Assembly (NCBI RefSeq): GCF_018613935.1 | Contig: NZ_JAGGPF010000010.1 | Coordinates: 585,497 to 649,496 of the forward strand | Source: Agromyces sp. ISL-38 | Lineage (GTDB): Bacteria; Actinomycetota; Actinomycetes; Actinomycetales; Microbacteriaceae | Length of the DNA stretch: 64,000 nucleotides | Direction of reading: 5' to 3' | In this document: positions 42,676-51,753 of the stretch, one piece after another | Position numbering within the stretch: position 1 is the first letter of the stretch | Layout: the number at the start of each line of letters is the position of its first letter | The notes under the pieces: model-generated | Seen by the model: the letters and a program-made list of their open reading frames with translations, nothing else | The model's database searches: none | What the model was told of the DNA's origin: nothing | Made by a program: the position numbers and the translations under genes

Positions 42676-43258
42676 TCTGCTCCTTCTTGTGGAATGGGTG
42701 ATCGGCGGACGGTAGCGCGACGAGAGCTTCGTAGGCCTGGCGCACGGTCTCTTCGTCGAGCGGACTGTCGGGGTGGATCACGCGGTGACTCCACCAGCCC
42801 CACAGCAGGGCATTGACGGCAAGGGCTGTGCGATCCGGGAGTACGCGGTGGAGCATCACGAGTGACTCCGCCTCGACAGTGCGGAGCACGTCTTCCACCT
42901 TCGGGTTACGGGCCCCGTAGTGGCGTATTTCCTCGTAGAGGCGAATGTCGACGAGGCTCGGGCTCGTCGCACCGATCGTGGCGTCGACGAGCACATCGAC
43001 GACGTCTGCGCTGGTGCGGGCATCACGCAGCGGTGCTGCGTAGCGGGGTTCAAGTTCGCCTCGGGTCGAGTCGAAGGCGCTCACGATCAGGCCCTCGAGG
43101 CTGGGGAAGTAGTAGGTCATCGACCCCAGCGGCACCCCGGCGTGCGAGGCGATGCGCCGATACGACGCCGCGTGCACCCCGTCGGCCCTGATCACATCAA
43201 GAGTCGCCTGCAGAATGCGGGACCGTCTTCCCGGGTCGTTCGGTTTCCCTCGGCGCAC
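42665..43258 (-). CDS. TetR-family transcriptional regulator
   Basis: This 197-residue repressor has an N-terminal HTH (about 12-58: RSRILQATLDVIRADGVHAA and YRRIASHAGVPLGSMTYYFPS) and a helical ligand domain. It is the first gene of an operon with the dehydrogenase and is divergent from the MmcQ-RarA operon across 77 bp. That intergenic region contains repeated CGTAC and the palindrome GTACGTAC, plausible operator half-sites. The regulator may control one or both transcripts. Confidence 0.88.
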   Translation of the reverse strand: MRRGKPNDPGRRSRILQATLDVIRADGVHAASYRRIASHAGVPLGSMTYYFPSLEGLIVSAFDSTRGELEPRYAAPLRDARTSADVVDVLVDATIGATSPSLVDIRLYEEIRHYGARNPKVEDVLRTVEAESLVMLHRVLPDRTALAVNALLWGWWSHRVIHPDSPLDEETVRQAYEALVALPSADHPFHKKEQNDA

Positions 43259-43283
43259 ATTTTCTCCAATGTCAGACCAAGTG

Positions 43284-43300
43284 CGTACACTCGTACGTAC
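43284..43300. promoter_or_regulatory. CGTAC repeats, candidate TetR operator in a divergent promoter region
   Basis: CGTAC occurs at 43284-43288, 43292-43296 and 43296-43300, and the last copies form the palindrome GTACGTAC (43293-43300). The position between divergent transcripts suggests an operator. Binding is inferred. Confidence 0.35.
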
Positions 43301-43335
43301 CCGGTTTCAATCTAGCTCAGGACGAAGGAGATCGC

Positions 43336-43722
43336 ATGATTGGCGAGGAACTGCAGCAGCGCGCGCGGGCACGAGTTGACGAGCTTCCCGGCGCGAGCCT
43401 GGAGCATCCGTTCGGGCCCGACTGGGAGGTCTTCAAGGTGCGGGACAAGGTCTTCATGCTGATGACGGATGTCACCGGTGAGCCGATCGTGATTCTGAAG
43501 ACCGATCCGGAGGACGGCAAGGCCCTTCAGGAGCAGCATGACGACATCACTCCCGGGTACCACATGAACAAGAAGCACTGGATCACGCTGCACCCCTCAG
43601 GCGACCTGCAGACACAGCTGATCGATGATCTGGTCACGGATTCGTATCTGCTCGTCGTGGAGAACCTCCCGCACGCGAAGCGCCCGGTCGACCCTGCCAC
43701 ATTCGGGCGGGATAACCGGTGA
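43336..43722 (+). CDS. MmcQ/YjbR family protein (copy 1)
   Basis: This 128-residue protein has a CyaY-like fold with DNA-binding potential. Signatures are PGASLEHPFGPDWEVFKVRDKVF (about 17-39), LKTDPEDGKALQEQHDDITP (about 53-72) and NKKHWITLHPSGD (about 77-89). AAGGAG lies 8 nt before the ATG. It is the first of four genes that each overlap the next by 4 nt. The biochemical function of the family is unknown. Confidence 0.85.
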   Translation: MIGEELQQRARARVDELPGASLEHPFGPDWEVFKVRDKVFMLMTDVTGEPIVILKTDPEDGKALQEQHDDITPGYHMNKKHWITLHPSGDLQTQLIDDLVTDSYLLVVENLPHAKRPVDPATFGRDNR

Positions 43723-44075
43723 CGCTCTCTGGGGCGCGGCTGCAGCAGATCGCCCGCGACACCGCGGCGTCACTTGCCGACGTGAGCCACGGGCATCCGT
43801 TCACCCCGCACCTGGACGTATGGAAAGTGCGCGACAAAGTCTTCCTCATCGTCACCGATGACGACCCTGATCTGCAGATCATCACTCTGAAGATCGACCC
43901 GCACCACGGGGACGCGCTCCGCCGCGACCACGACACGATCACCCCCGGGCACTACCTCGACAAACGACACTGGATCTCCATCGGGCCCGGGACCGGGATC
44001 ACGACACAGCTGATCGAGAACCTCATCCACACTTCCTACGACCTCGCGGACGGTCATCACCCGGAGCAGTCGTGA
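43719..44075 (+). CDS. MmcQ/YjbR family protein (copy 2)
   Basis: This 118-residue tandem paralogue of the preceding protein has the same motifs: HGHPFTPHLDVWKVRDKVFL, LKIDPHHGDALRRDHDTITP and KRHWISIGPGTG. GTG 43719 overlaps the previous stop by 4 nt, and its own stop overlaps the rarA start by 4 nt. The duplication may give a heterodimer. Adjacency to rarA suggests a role at DNA, but this is only context. Confidence 0.85.
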   Translation: MTLSGARLQQIARDTAASLADVSHGHPFTPHLDVWKVRDKVFLIVTDDDPDLQIITLKIDPHHGDALRRDHDTITPGHYLDKRHWISIGPGTGITTQLIENLIHTSYDLADGHHPEQS

Positions 44076-45415
44076 ACGACACACCATCCCTCTTCGATGT
44101 CGATGACGCCTCACGGCCGCTCGCTGACCGGCTCCGGCCTCGCACCCTGCAGGACGTCGTCGGGCAGGACCATCTGCTCACAGCAGATGCCCCGATCGGC
44201 CGGATGGTGGATGCGCAGCGGCTGGTGTCAATGGTGTTGTGGGGTCCACCGGGGTGCGGGAAGACCACGATCGCACGGCTTCTCGCTGAGCAGACCGACC
44301 TCGCGTTCGAACCGCTGTCCGCCACTTTCTCGGGCGTCGCCGACCTCCGGAAAGTGTTCTCCGCGGCGCAGCGCCGGCGCGAGCTCGGTCAGGGCACATT
44401 GCTCTTCGTCGATGAGATCCACCGCTTCAACCGCGCCCAGCAGGACTCGTTCCTGCCCTACGTCGAGGACGGCACCATCATCCTCGTCGGCGCCACGACG
44501 GAGAACCCCAGCTTCGAACTCAACGGAGCACTCCTGTCCCGAACCCAGGTCTTCGTCCTGAAACGCCTCGACGACGCCGCGCTCGAGACCCTCATCACTC
44601 GCGCCGAGGACCTCCTCAGTGCACCGCTGCCGCTGACGGATGATGCCCGGCAGGCGTTGGTTGCGATGGCGGACGGTGACGGCCGGTACCTGTTGAACAT
44701 GATCGAGCAAGTGCATGGCCTTCCCGCGCCCGTGGACACAGCGGTGCTTGCTGCGGCTGTGCAGAAACGGGCGCCGTTGTATGACAAGGCGCAGGAAGGT
44801 CATTACAACCTCATCTCCGCGCTCCACAAAGCCATGCGCGGCTCTGACCCGGACGCGGCCTTGTACTGGTTGGCGCGGATGCTCGACGGAGGTGAGGACC
44901 CCTTGTTCATCGCCCGCCGGATCACCCGGTTCGCGACCGAAGACATCGGCATGGCCGACCCGCACGCCGTCCAGCAGGCCCTCGCCGCCTGGGACGTCTA
45001 CGAACGCCTCGGCTCACCCGAAGGCGAACTCGCCATCGCGCAAGCCGTCATCTACCTCGCGACAGCGCCAAAATCCATCGGTGTGTACCGCGGGTTCAAC
45101 AAAGCGCGCGCTGCGGCGAAACGCACCGGGTCGTTGATGCCGCCGGCGCACATCCTGAACGCCCCGACCCGTCTGATGAAAGACCTCGGCTACGGCGACG
45201 GGTACCAGTACGACCCCGACACCGAGACCGGATTCTCCGGCGCGAACTACTTCCCCGACACCATGCCCCGGGAAACCTTCTACGAACCCACCACTGGCGG
45301 CTACGAACGCGCCATCAGCGAACGGCTGCACCACTGGGCGCGGCTCCGAGCAGCACCACCCGTACCCCAGACACCGCACGCATCCGACACCTCCTCGAAA
45401 GGACCAGTCACATGA
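44072..45415 (+). CDS. rarA: Replication-associated recombination protein A (RarA/MgsA)
   Basis: This 447-residue AAA+ ATPase of the clamp-loader type acts at stalled replication forks and interacts with SSB. The N-terminal RPRTLQDVVGQDHLL motif (about 18-32) precedes Walker A GPPGCGKTT (about 54-62) and Walker B LLFVDEIHRFNRAQQD (about 110-125). Sensor 1 is ATTENPSFE (about 141-149). The C-terminal tetramerisation domain has DPDAALYWLARMLDGGEDPLFIARR. In many actinobacteria rarA stands elsewhere as a core gene. Here it is embedded between paired MmcQ genes and an esterase with 4-nt overlaps, so it may be a second copy. Confidence 0.93.
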   Translation: MNDTPSLFDVDDASRPLADRLRPRTLQDVVGQDHLLTADAPIGRMVDAQRLVSMVLWGPPGCGKTTIARLLAEQTDLAFEPLSATFSGVADLRKVFSAAQRRRELGQGTLLFVDEIHRFNRAQQDSFLPYVEDGTIILVGATTENPSFELNGALLSRTQVFVLKRLDDAALETLITRAEDLLSAPLPLTDDARQALVAMADGDGRYLLNMIEQVHGLPAPVDTAVLAAAVQKRAPLYDKAQEGHYNLISALHKAMRGSDPDAALYWLARMLDGGEDPLFIARRITRFATEDIGMADPHAVQQALAAWDVYERLGSPEGELAIAQAVIYLATAPKSIGVYRGFNKARAAAKRTGSLMPPAHILNAPTRLMKDLGYGDGYQYDPDTETGFSGANYFPDTMPRETFYEPTTGGYERAISERLHHWARLRAAPPVPQTPHASDTSSKGPVT

Positions 45416-46839
45416 CCAACCTTCCGGCCCCGCACGCCGTCCGCTCCTGGCTCGGAATCCCCTACGCCACAGCAGAACGCTTCCACAGCCCCACCCTCGT
45501 GCCGTTCGACCCCGACCTGCCCTACGACCAGAAGGGCCCAGCCCCGCTCCAAGCCGGGGACACCAGCTGGCTCGAAGCCGACAACGGCTTCAGCGAGGAC
45601 TGCCTGAACCTCAACGTCTGGGCCCCCGAGGACGCCGGCAACGAGCCGTTGCCCGTGGTCGTCTACATCTTCGGCGGCGGGTGGGTGCTGGGCGCGAACA
45701 CGCAGACCACCTCGAACGCGTCCGGCCTCGCCGCGACCGGACGAGCTGTCGGGGTCTCCCTGAACTATCGGCTCGGCCCGTTCGGATGGCTGTCACTCTC
45801 CCAATACGGCGGTGCACTCGAAGAGGCCACGAACCTCGGCCTGCAAGACATCATCACCGCTCTGCGGTGGGTGCGGGAGAACATCTCCCGATTCGGCGGC
45901 GACCCCGGCAACGTCACCGTCACCGGCCACAGCGCCGGCGCCTTCTCCGCCCTCAGCCTGCTTGCCGCCCCCTCGGCCGACGGCCTCTACCACCACCTCG
46001 CCGCATTCTCCGGCATGCCGTCACGCCAGGTGCCGGCGTGGGGGGCAGAAGAGCGCGCGCTGGCGGTCCTCACCGCGCTTGGGGTGCAAGACGATCCCGA
46101 GCAGTTGCTGAACGTCGACGCAAAGCTGCTCGCCGAGACGATGAGCGAGACGCTATCGTCAGACCCTGGCGCTCCGCACGGGGTCGATAACGAAGCTATC
46201 GCGATCGTCGATGACCGGGCCCAGCCGAACGGCATCCTCGCCGATCATCCCCTGAAGGTCCTCGAGTCCGGACGGCACCGAGACGTCGACATCCTCTTCA
46301 GCAGCACCACTCACGAGACCGACTGGTGGGTCCTCAACAAGACCGATGAATTCGACCCCGGCAGCATCGACGACCTGGTCGAGGAATTCGCCGCCCGGAA
46401 CCGCATCCCACGCAGCCGCGCCCGGAAGATCGTCGCCGCATACGACGTAGATGGGCGCACCCCCGTCGAGGCCCGCGGGGCATTGCTCACCGACTTCTCC
46501 TTCACCCTGCCTCAGGTCCGTGGCGCGCTCGCACACGCCGCAGCCGGCGGAAACGCGCACTTGTTATCGGTGGGGTCGGTCGAAGGGGCACACGCGGTAC
46601 ATGGCACGGAGATGTTCGGCATAGTTGGACAGGAGCGCCCCGACGCCAGCGACGAGCAGATCGTCCGCGACACCTTTGTCCGCGACACCGTCCTCGCACT
46701 CGCCGAGGGGAACATCAACGACATGTGGGACGCGGTGACAGCGGAGCCCACCACGAAAGGCATCGGCAACCCGCCCTATGACCCCACCACCCATGCGGTC
46801 CAAGTCCTGAACACGTTCGACGGCATCGAACGTCCCTGA
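45412..46839 (+). CDS. Type B carboxylesterase
   Basis: This 475-residue alpha/beta-hydrolase has a family block SEDCLNLNVWAPED (about 63-76) and an oxyanion hole in FGGGWVLG (about 88-95). The nucleophile elbow is GHSAGAFS (about 174-181), with Ser176. A Glu in SSTTHETDWW (about 299-308) and a His in GAHAVHGTEMFG (about 391-402) complete the triad. No signal peptide is evident. The ATG overlaps the rarA stop by 4 nt, an odd pairing of a DNA repair ATPase with an esterase. A near-perfect hairpin follows the gene. Confidence 0.9.
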   Translation: MTNLPAPHAVRSWLGIPYATAERFHSPTLVPFDPDLPYDQKGPAPLQAGDTSWLEADNGFSEDCLNLNVWAPEDAGNEPLPVVVYIFGGGWVLGANTQTTSNASGLAATGRAVGVSLNYRLGPFGWLSLSQYGGALEEATNLGLQDIITALRWVRENISRFGGDPGNVTVTGHSAGAFSALSLLAAPSADGLYHHLAAFSGMPSRQVPAWGAEERALAVLTALGVQDDPEQLLNVDAKLLAETMSETLSSDPGAPHGVDNEAIAIVDDRAQPNGILADHPLKVLESGRHRDVDILFSSTTHETDWWVLNKTDEFDPGSIDDLVEEFAARNRIPRSRARKIVAAYDVDGRTPVEARGALLTDFSFTLPQVRGALAHAAAGGNAHLLSVGSVEGAHAVHGTEMFGIVGQERPDASDEQIVRDTFVRDTVLALAEGNINDMWDAVTAEPTTKGIGNPPYDPTTHAVQVLNTFDGIERP

Positions 46840-46851
46840 GTCTGGATGCTC

Positions 46852-46884
46852 GCCCGTGAGTGCGGTGCATCCGCACCCACGGGC
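46852..46884 (+). terminator. Terminator hairpin after the MmcQ-RarA-esterase operon
   Basis: Arms 46852-46865 and 46871-46884 pair at 13 of 14 positions (arm GCCCGTGAGTGCGG) with a 5-nt loop, 12 bp after the stop codon. Confidence 0.75.
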
Positions 46885-47385
46885 CGCCCTCACCCAAAGC
46901 ATCTGCTGATTGCGCTTTACTTCCCTCGAGAGATGAACGGATCGCGGTCGGATCTGCAAGGCGCAAACTCCGCCATTCAGAGATGAAAAAACGCCGCCGA
47001 AGAGCGGCAAAGTCCACAAGCCGGACGATAAAGATTCGCGCATGACTCGCCCGCGACGACTGCCCGGTGAGGCGCCCTAAACGCTTCAAGCTCGAGCGAG
47101 CTTTGTGGAAAAGCGGTTAAGAGACTTCACCATCAGAAAAGACTCTATGTGCAGGTTTCGCACATAGAGAGAACCCGGACAACGCTCCCCTTCGCTCCGA
47201 GAGCGCTCCACCCCGACCGGCGAGAAGTCTGCTGTCTCACTCAATCGCTGGCTCGGTCTGCGGTCTGGTTCGCATCACGACGGCGTTAAAGTAGGTGCGA
47301 TCGGGGCGCCGATGAGAAATGGCGCCGCCAGTCGTCTGAGTACGGTCCGGTGAACGCGGGGCGCGCATCAAGGGAGAGCAACGAG
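46885..47385. other. Intergenic region with a perfect hairpin
   Basis: No gene is seen. CTCTATGTGC (47143-47152) and its exact complement (47160-47169) form a 10-bp stem with a 7-nt loop, preceded by an A-rich stretch. It could be a transcription terminator for the minus strand, an operator, or a recombination remnant. Confidence 0.5.
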
Positions 47386-47958
47386 ATGAGACCACTCCGA
47401 TACTCGATCAACGTCACGCTCGACGGCTGCTGCCATCACGAGGCAGGGCTCCCCGCGGACGAGGAGTCGATGCGCTACTGGACCGCTGAGATGGAGCGAG
47501 CCGATGCCCTGCTATTCGGCCGGGTGACCTACGAGATGATGGAGTCGGCGTGGCGTAAGCCGGCCACGGGCACGTGGCCTGACTGGATGGATGAGTTGCA
47601 GATCCCGTTCGCCGAGACCATCGACCGAGCGAAGAAGTACGTCGTGTCGAGCACGCTGGGCGGGGTCGATTGGAATGCCGAGCTTGTGCGAGGCGACTTG
47701 GGGCAAGCGGTTCAGCGGCTCAAGCAGGAGTCAGGCGAGGGCCTGTGGGTGGGTGGCGTGACGCTCCCCCTGGCGTTGGCAGATCTGGGACTGATCGACG
47801 AGTATGAGTTCCTTGTGCAGCCGGTCCTTGCCGGACACGGGCCGACGTTGCTCGCCGGTCTGCGCGAGCGCATCCAGCTCGAGCTCGTGGACCGCCATGA
47901 GTTCCGGTCGGGGGCGGTCGCCCTACGATACCGGCACACGCGAGTTGGGGCCCTGTAG
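47386..47958 (+). CDS. Dihydrofolate reductase family protein (RibD C-terminal type)
   Basis: This 190-residue protein has the DHFR-like fold of the RibD C-terminal domain. MRPLRYSINVTLDG is the first strand; DALLFGRVTYEMMESAW (about 40-56), KKYVVSSTL (about 84-92), EGLWVGGVTLPLAL (about 118-131) and EYEFLVQPVLAGHGPTLL are typical. Such proteins are reductases of unknown substrate, often in resistance or stress islands. ATG 47386 is chosen with AGGGAGA about 10 nt upstream. Confidence 0.88.
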   Translation: MRPLRYSINVTLDGCCHHEAGLPADEESMRYWTAEMERADALLFGRVTYEMMESAWRKPATGTWPDWMDELQIPFAETIDRAKKYVVSSTLGGVDWNAELVRGDLGQAVQRLKQESGEGLWVGGVTLPLALADLGLIDEYEFLVQPVLAGHGPTLLAGLRERIQLELVDRHEFRSGAVALRYRHTRVGAL

Positions 47959-48366
47959 TGGTCTAACCCCCGAGCGGGCGTCTTCAGAGTGAAAACGGAT
48001 AACGCGTTTCCCCAGCAGGAAACACACCATGTGCGAAAACTGCGCGCTCACAGCCCTTTGAGCGGGCATTTGTCCGCGGTTGCATTGGATGCGATCACAA
48101 CTGTGCAGGGGTTGCGATGGCCATCCCGATTGAGAACACTGACCGCGAAGCATCCGATCGAATCATTTGGCGCCTCTCGTCCTCTTGTCACGATCCTGCC
48201 CGCCCGGTGGACCGCTCGGTTGGCTCGAGCGCGGACGATACAGAAGCGATGCACGATACGCGCAGAACCCAACGTTTCGACGTGGGCCCCGCCGCTGTCC
48301 GCGAACATCCCAATATGAAAGTGTGTGCATGGTGGGACCATTCGTATTCGCGAGTAGGGGCTGGTT
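47959..48366. other. Intergenic region, no convincing gene
   Basis: A 100-codon frame at 48117-48419 runs into the next gene and has no recognisable domain or Shine-Dalgarno sequence. Nothing else was identified. Confidence 0.45.
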
Positions 48367-48978
48367 GTGAAACTGTATTCAGATTTTTCCGGGCGACGAA
48401 CGATGCAGATCGTGGGTGACGTCGTGGCATTCGTGGTGCTTCTCGGCGGAATTGTGACGGCAGTCTCGATCCACAATGCGATCGCCGCATTCGCTGCGAT
48501 CGGTCGGGATGTGGAGCAGTCAGGAACCGGGCTCGCGTCGACGATGAGCGACATCGGTGACAGCTTGGCTGCGATACCCCTGATCGGTGGGAGCATCCGG
48601 GCACCGTTCGACGCTGCCAGCGGCGCGAGTGGCACGCTCGCTGCCGCTGGCGACGCTTGGCAGCGGCACGTGCACACTCTTGCGGCTTTCGCCGGATGGA
48701 CGGTTGTTGGTCTGGTCGTGTTGGTTTTGCTGTTCGGTTGGATCCGTCCCCGAATCACCGGCGCTGCTCGCCACGCCGCGGCGAAGCGACTCGCCGATTC
48801 CCCCACATCCATGGACTTGCTTGCCTTCCGGGCACTCGCCACCCAGTCACCGCGAGAGCTCGCCAGCGTGAACCCTGACGTCATCGGCGCCTGGCGTCGC
48901 GGCGACACGGACGTGATCAGGCGGCTCGCTGCCCTCGAGTTGCGAGCTTCGGGAGTTCGCCTCCCCGCGGCCGGCTGA
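48367..48978 (+). CDS. Hypothetical two-helix membrane protein
   Basis: This 203-residue protein has two clear membrane helices (about 15-37 and 106-124) separated by about 70 residues rich in Ala/Gly/Ser. That segment would lie outside the membrane. A basic C-terminal domain (about 130-203) follows. No family is recognised, although the topology recalls actinobacterial proteins of the cell envelope. The start is GTG 48367. Confidence 0.65.
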   Translation: MKLYSDFSGRRTMQIVGDVVAFVVLLGGIVTAVSIHNAIAAFAAIGRDVEQSGTGLASTMSDIGDSLAAIPLIGGSIRAPFDAASGASGTLAAAGDAWQRHVHTLAAFAGWTVVGLVVLVLLFGWIRPRITGAARHAAAKRLADSPTSMDLLAFRALATQSPRELASVNPDVIGAWRRGDTDVIRRLAALELRASGVRLPAAG

Positions 48979-49099
48979 GCGCCGCCCCGACCGCCGCGCG
49001 CGTTGAGCACCCCCCCGCTTTCGCCCAGAGCGCTTGCAGCTACTCCCGCCAACCAATACCGTCACGACCAGCGGGCAAACCACAACCGGAGGGCATTTC

Positions 49100-49921
49100 A
49101 TGCTGGAGGAAGTCGCTAAGGGCGTTCTCGTTCACGAGAGCGAGTTCATCCAGAGCAATTCCGTTGTCGTGCAGGGCCCAGACGGTGTGTTGCTGATCGA
49201 CCCCGGTATAACGGGCGACGAAATGGCGGCCCTCGCGAACGACCTTCACGAAATGGGCCAGCCCGTCGTGGCAGGCTTCTCGACGCATCCTGATTGGGAC
49301 CACTTGCTCTGGCACGCGAACTTCGGCGACGCGCCCCGTTACGGTACAGCCCGCTGCGCGGCCTCTATCCAAGATCTGTTGTCGAACGCGGACTGGAAAG
49401 CCCGCATCGCCGTGGGGCTCCCGCCGGAGTACGCCGAGGAGATCCCGATGGATCTGCTCGGTCTCATTACCGGTCTGCCCGCCGAAGCTGCGCAGATTCC
49501 TTGGGATGGCCCCAAAGTCCGGATCATCGAGCATCAGGCCCATGCCCCAGGCCATGCGGCGCTGTTGATCGAGGAGCGCCGTGTCCTCGTCGCCGGCGAC
49601 ATGCTTTCTGACATCCTGATGCCGTTCCTCGACCTGGAGGCCGCGAATCCGATTGAGGACTACCTCGCCGCGTTGCGGCTGTTCGAGGGCGTGGCCGACG
49701 ACGTTGATGCCGTCATCCCCGGTCACGGCTCAGTCGGCGGAGCTGAGCAGCTACGAGCACGAATCAAACAGGATCGCACGTACGTGCAGGACCTGCGAGA
49801 CGGCGGTGTTCCCGACGTCCCGCGGGTCGGTCCATCGGCCACGTTGGATTGGCTGCCCGACGTGCATAGATGGCAACTCCAGCGGCTCGCCCAAAGAGAG
49901 CAGAACGCGACGCCCGAATAG
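49100..49921 (+). CDS. Metallo-beta-lactamase-fold hydrolase
   Basis: This 273-residue protein has the MBL fold: IDPGITGDEM (about 34-43), the metal motif STHPDWDHLLWH (about 61-72), HAPGHAALLIEERRVLVAGDM (about 152-172) and IPGHG (about 208-212). The canonical HxHxDH is HPDWDH, with Asp at the second His position, which may change metal binding. GGAGGG is 6 nt before ATG 49100. The substrate is unknown; relatives include lactonases, glyoxalases and phosphodiesterases. Confidence 0.88.
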   Translation: MLEEVAKGVLVHESEFIQSNSVVVQGPDGVLLIDPGITGDEMAALANDLHEMGQPVVAGFSTHPDWDHLLWHANFGDAPRYGTARCAASIQDLLSNADWKARIAVGLPPEYAEEIPMDLLGLITGLPAEAAQIPWDGPKVRIIEHQAHAPGHAALLIEERRVLVAGDMLSDILMPFLDLEAANPIEDYLAALRLFEGVADDVDAVIPGHGSVGGAEQLRARIKQDRTYVQDLRDGGVPDVPRVGPSATLDWLPDVHRWQLQRLAQREQNATPE

Positions 49922-50011
49922 CGGTCGCGGACTATCGCGTCCCAGAGGTGCACGTGGGGCTGGCCTAGCCTGGACACTCCTGCCCGGCCAGGCTTCGTGA
50001 TCTGCACACAG

Positions 50012-50030
50012 AGCGATATTGGATATCGCT
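50012..50030. repeat. Short perfect inverted repeat between convergent genes
   Basis: AGCGATAT (50012-50019), TGG and ATATCGCT (50023-50030). It is AT-rich in the centre and lies between the converging MBL and patatin genes. It may be a weak terminator or an operator. Confidence 0.45.
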
Positions 50031-50064
50031 TGGGCGTCCCCTAAGCCAACTGCTTTCGTGTGCG

Positions 50065-51006
50065 TCAGCGCCAGAATTCGGTGAGCTGCTCGGCAAGTGC
50101 TCTGCCTCGGTCGTGACCGGCTCGAGCGGCGGGCGGACGCAGCGACAGATCCATCGCATTGGCGCCGAACATGTGCTCGGAGTTGCTATCCGGGAAGATC
50201 GTTGTCACCCTGCTGCCGCGTGCGCGTAGCTCGTCGACCTGTGTTGCGAGATGCATGCCCCAGTCCACCGGAGTCAGTGTTCGGCCGCCGAATGGTGACA
50301 GCACCAGCACCCGCTCGTATCCGGCTGCCAGATCGGCATTCTCGGCGTTGGATCGGTAGCCGCCATCGATGTATCGGTTGTCTCCGATCCTGTAGGGAAG
50401 GCCACTGGCACAGCTGGCGGCGACGGCGTCCGCCAGGTCGACTCCGCTGTGACGATCGAACACGACCGGTTCACCGGTGCGGGCATCGACCGCCGTGATG
50501 AGCACCGTTCGTTGCGGCCAGCGCTGACTGGGCAGCCGCGAGGCGACGGTGGCGCGCCACTGTGTTTGCCAGGAGCCGTCGGACGCCGCATCAATGTCGA
50601 GCGCCGCCGCGCCCACTCTCCGGCGCATGTCAGCCGCATCCTCAGCGGAGGCAATGATTTTGCCTATCCTCTCCAAGTGGTCCGCCACCGGTCTGATCGG
50701 AGCGCGTCCTCGGTCGGATCCGACCGGACCGGTCCGTTGCTGGGGGGCAGCAGCAAGGATGGCGGCAAGCAGCTCGGTCGGGGTCGCGCCAGCTATCTGG
50801 GCCGCGGCCGTCGAGCCGGCTGACGTCCCGATGGTCAGGTCGGCTGTGGTCACGTCGAGCCCGGCGTCGAACAGGCCGGCGAGGACGCCGATCAGCCACG
50901 CATTGCCTGTCGATCCGCCACCACCAAGGACCAACGCTGTACGGGAGTGGTGTTCCGAGACGTCGTGAGAGGTCTTCTCCGAGTTGAACTGAAGTGAATG
51001 ATTCAT
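50065..51006 (-). CDS. Patatin-like phospholipase
   Basis: This 313-residue protein has the Ser-Asp dyad of patatins. The glycine-rich oxyanion loop LGGGGSTGNAW is at about 28-38, the nucleophile elbow GTSAGS at about 60-65 (Ser62), and the Asp in RYIDGGYRSN near 215. No signal peptide is present. It probably hydrolyses acyl lipids at the inner face of the membrane. The gene is divergent from a degraded sigma-factor gene and has no obvious partner. Confidence 0.9.
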   Translation of the reverse strand: MNHSLQFNSEKTSHDVSEHHSRTALVLGGGGSTGNAWLIGVLAGLFDAGLDVTTADLTIGTSAGSTAAAQIAGATPTELLAAILAAAPQQRTGPVGSDRGRAPIRPVADHLERIGKIIASAEDAADMRRRVGAAALDIDAASDGSWQTQWRATVASRLPSQRWPQRTVLITAVDARTGEPVVFDRHSGVDLADAVAASCASGLPYRIGDNRYIDGGYRSNAENADLAAGYERVLVLSPFGGRTLTPVDWGMHLATQVDELRARGSRVTTIFPDSNSEHMFGANAMDLSLRPPAARAGHDRGRALAEQLTEFWR

Positions 51007-51189
51007 AGTCGTAGCTTTCTGAGAGTGCGTGCAGCGCTCCCCGCGACGGCTACGTCAGTCGCGCGATCGTGAACTCGAAGGAGCGCCCAGAGTGGACAGT
51101 GTGTGCATCGGGCTCACCTCCTCGAATCGTGTCACGTTCGCCGAGAAGCTTACCCGGTTTAGGCTCGGCGCCAACCGGCGAGTCCTGGT

Positions 51190-51693
51190 CGCCCCGCCCA
51201 GGTCTCGGCAAGCGGCGAACTCGTCACCCTCGACGAACAGGACCGTGGGGCATGGGACTCGGCGCTGGTCGCCGAAGGTCATCGCCTGGTGCGCGAGCGT
51301 CTGGCCACCGGGATCGCTCCGGGTCGCTACCAGATCCTCGCAGCGATCAACGCCGTGCACACCTGAGCTCGCGACATACGCGACACCGACTGGTCACAGG
51401 TCGTCGCCCTCTACGACCAGCTGGTCAACCTCGACCCGTCACCGACCGTCGCGCTCAACCGAGCCATCGCGGTCGGCGAGCTTGACGGGCCGGAAGTGGC
51501 GTTGACGACCGTCGACCGACTTGAAGTCGATTTGGCCGGTTATCACGCCTACCATGCCACCCGCGCCGCCCTGCTGCGGCGGCTGGGTCGCAGCAAGGCA
51601 TCGCGCGGGGCCTACGATAAGGCCATCGAACTGGCGGCCAACTCCGCCGAGGGCGCCTACCTGACACGCCGCCGCGACCAGCTCGGCTCTTGA
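51190..51693 (+). pseudogene. C-terminal remnant of an ECF42-type RNA polymerase sigma factor
   Basis: One frame from about 51190 matches the TPR-like C-terminal extension of ECF42/DUF6596 sigma factors. It shows LVTLDEQDRGAWDSALVAEG, then RYQILAAINAVHT, a TGA stop at 51364-51366, and continues in the same frame with DTDWSQVVALYDQL, PTVALNRAIAVGE and AGYHAYHATRAALLRRLGR. The sigma2 and sigma4 domains are missing. It is therefore both truncated and interrupted. It lies directly before an intact ECF41/SigG-like sigma gene of another subfamily. Confidence 0.85.
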
Positions 51694-51753
51694 TCCGATG
51701 TCGCTCCCCTCGGATATGGTGCTCTTGATTCGGAGCAGAGAAGGGGCGTCGGT

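Noticed and set aside
48117..48419. A 100-codon frame before the two-helix membrane protein
   Set aside because: It has no family signature or ribosome-binding site and overlaps the better-supported downstream gene.
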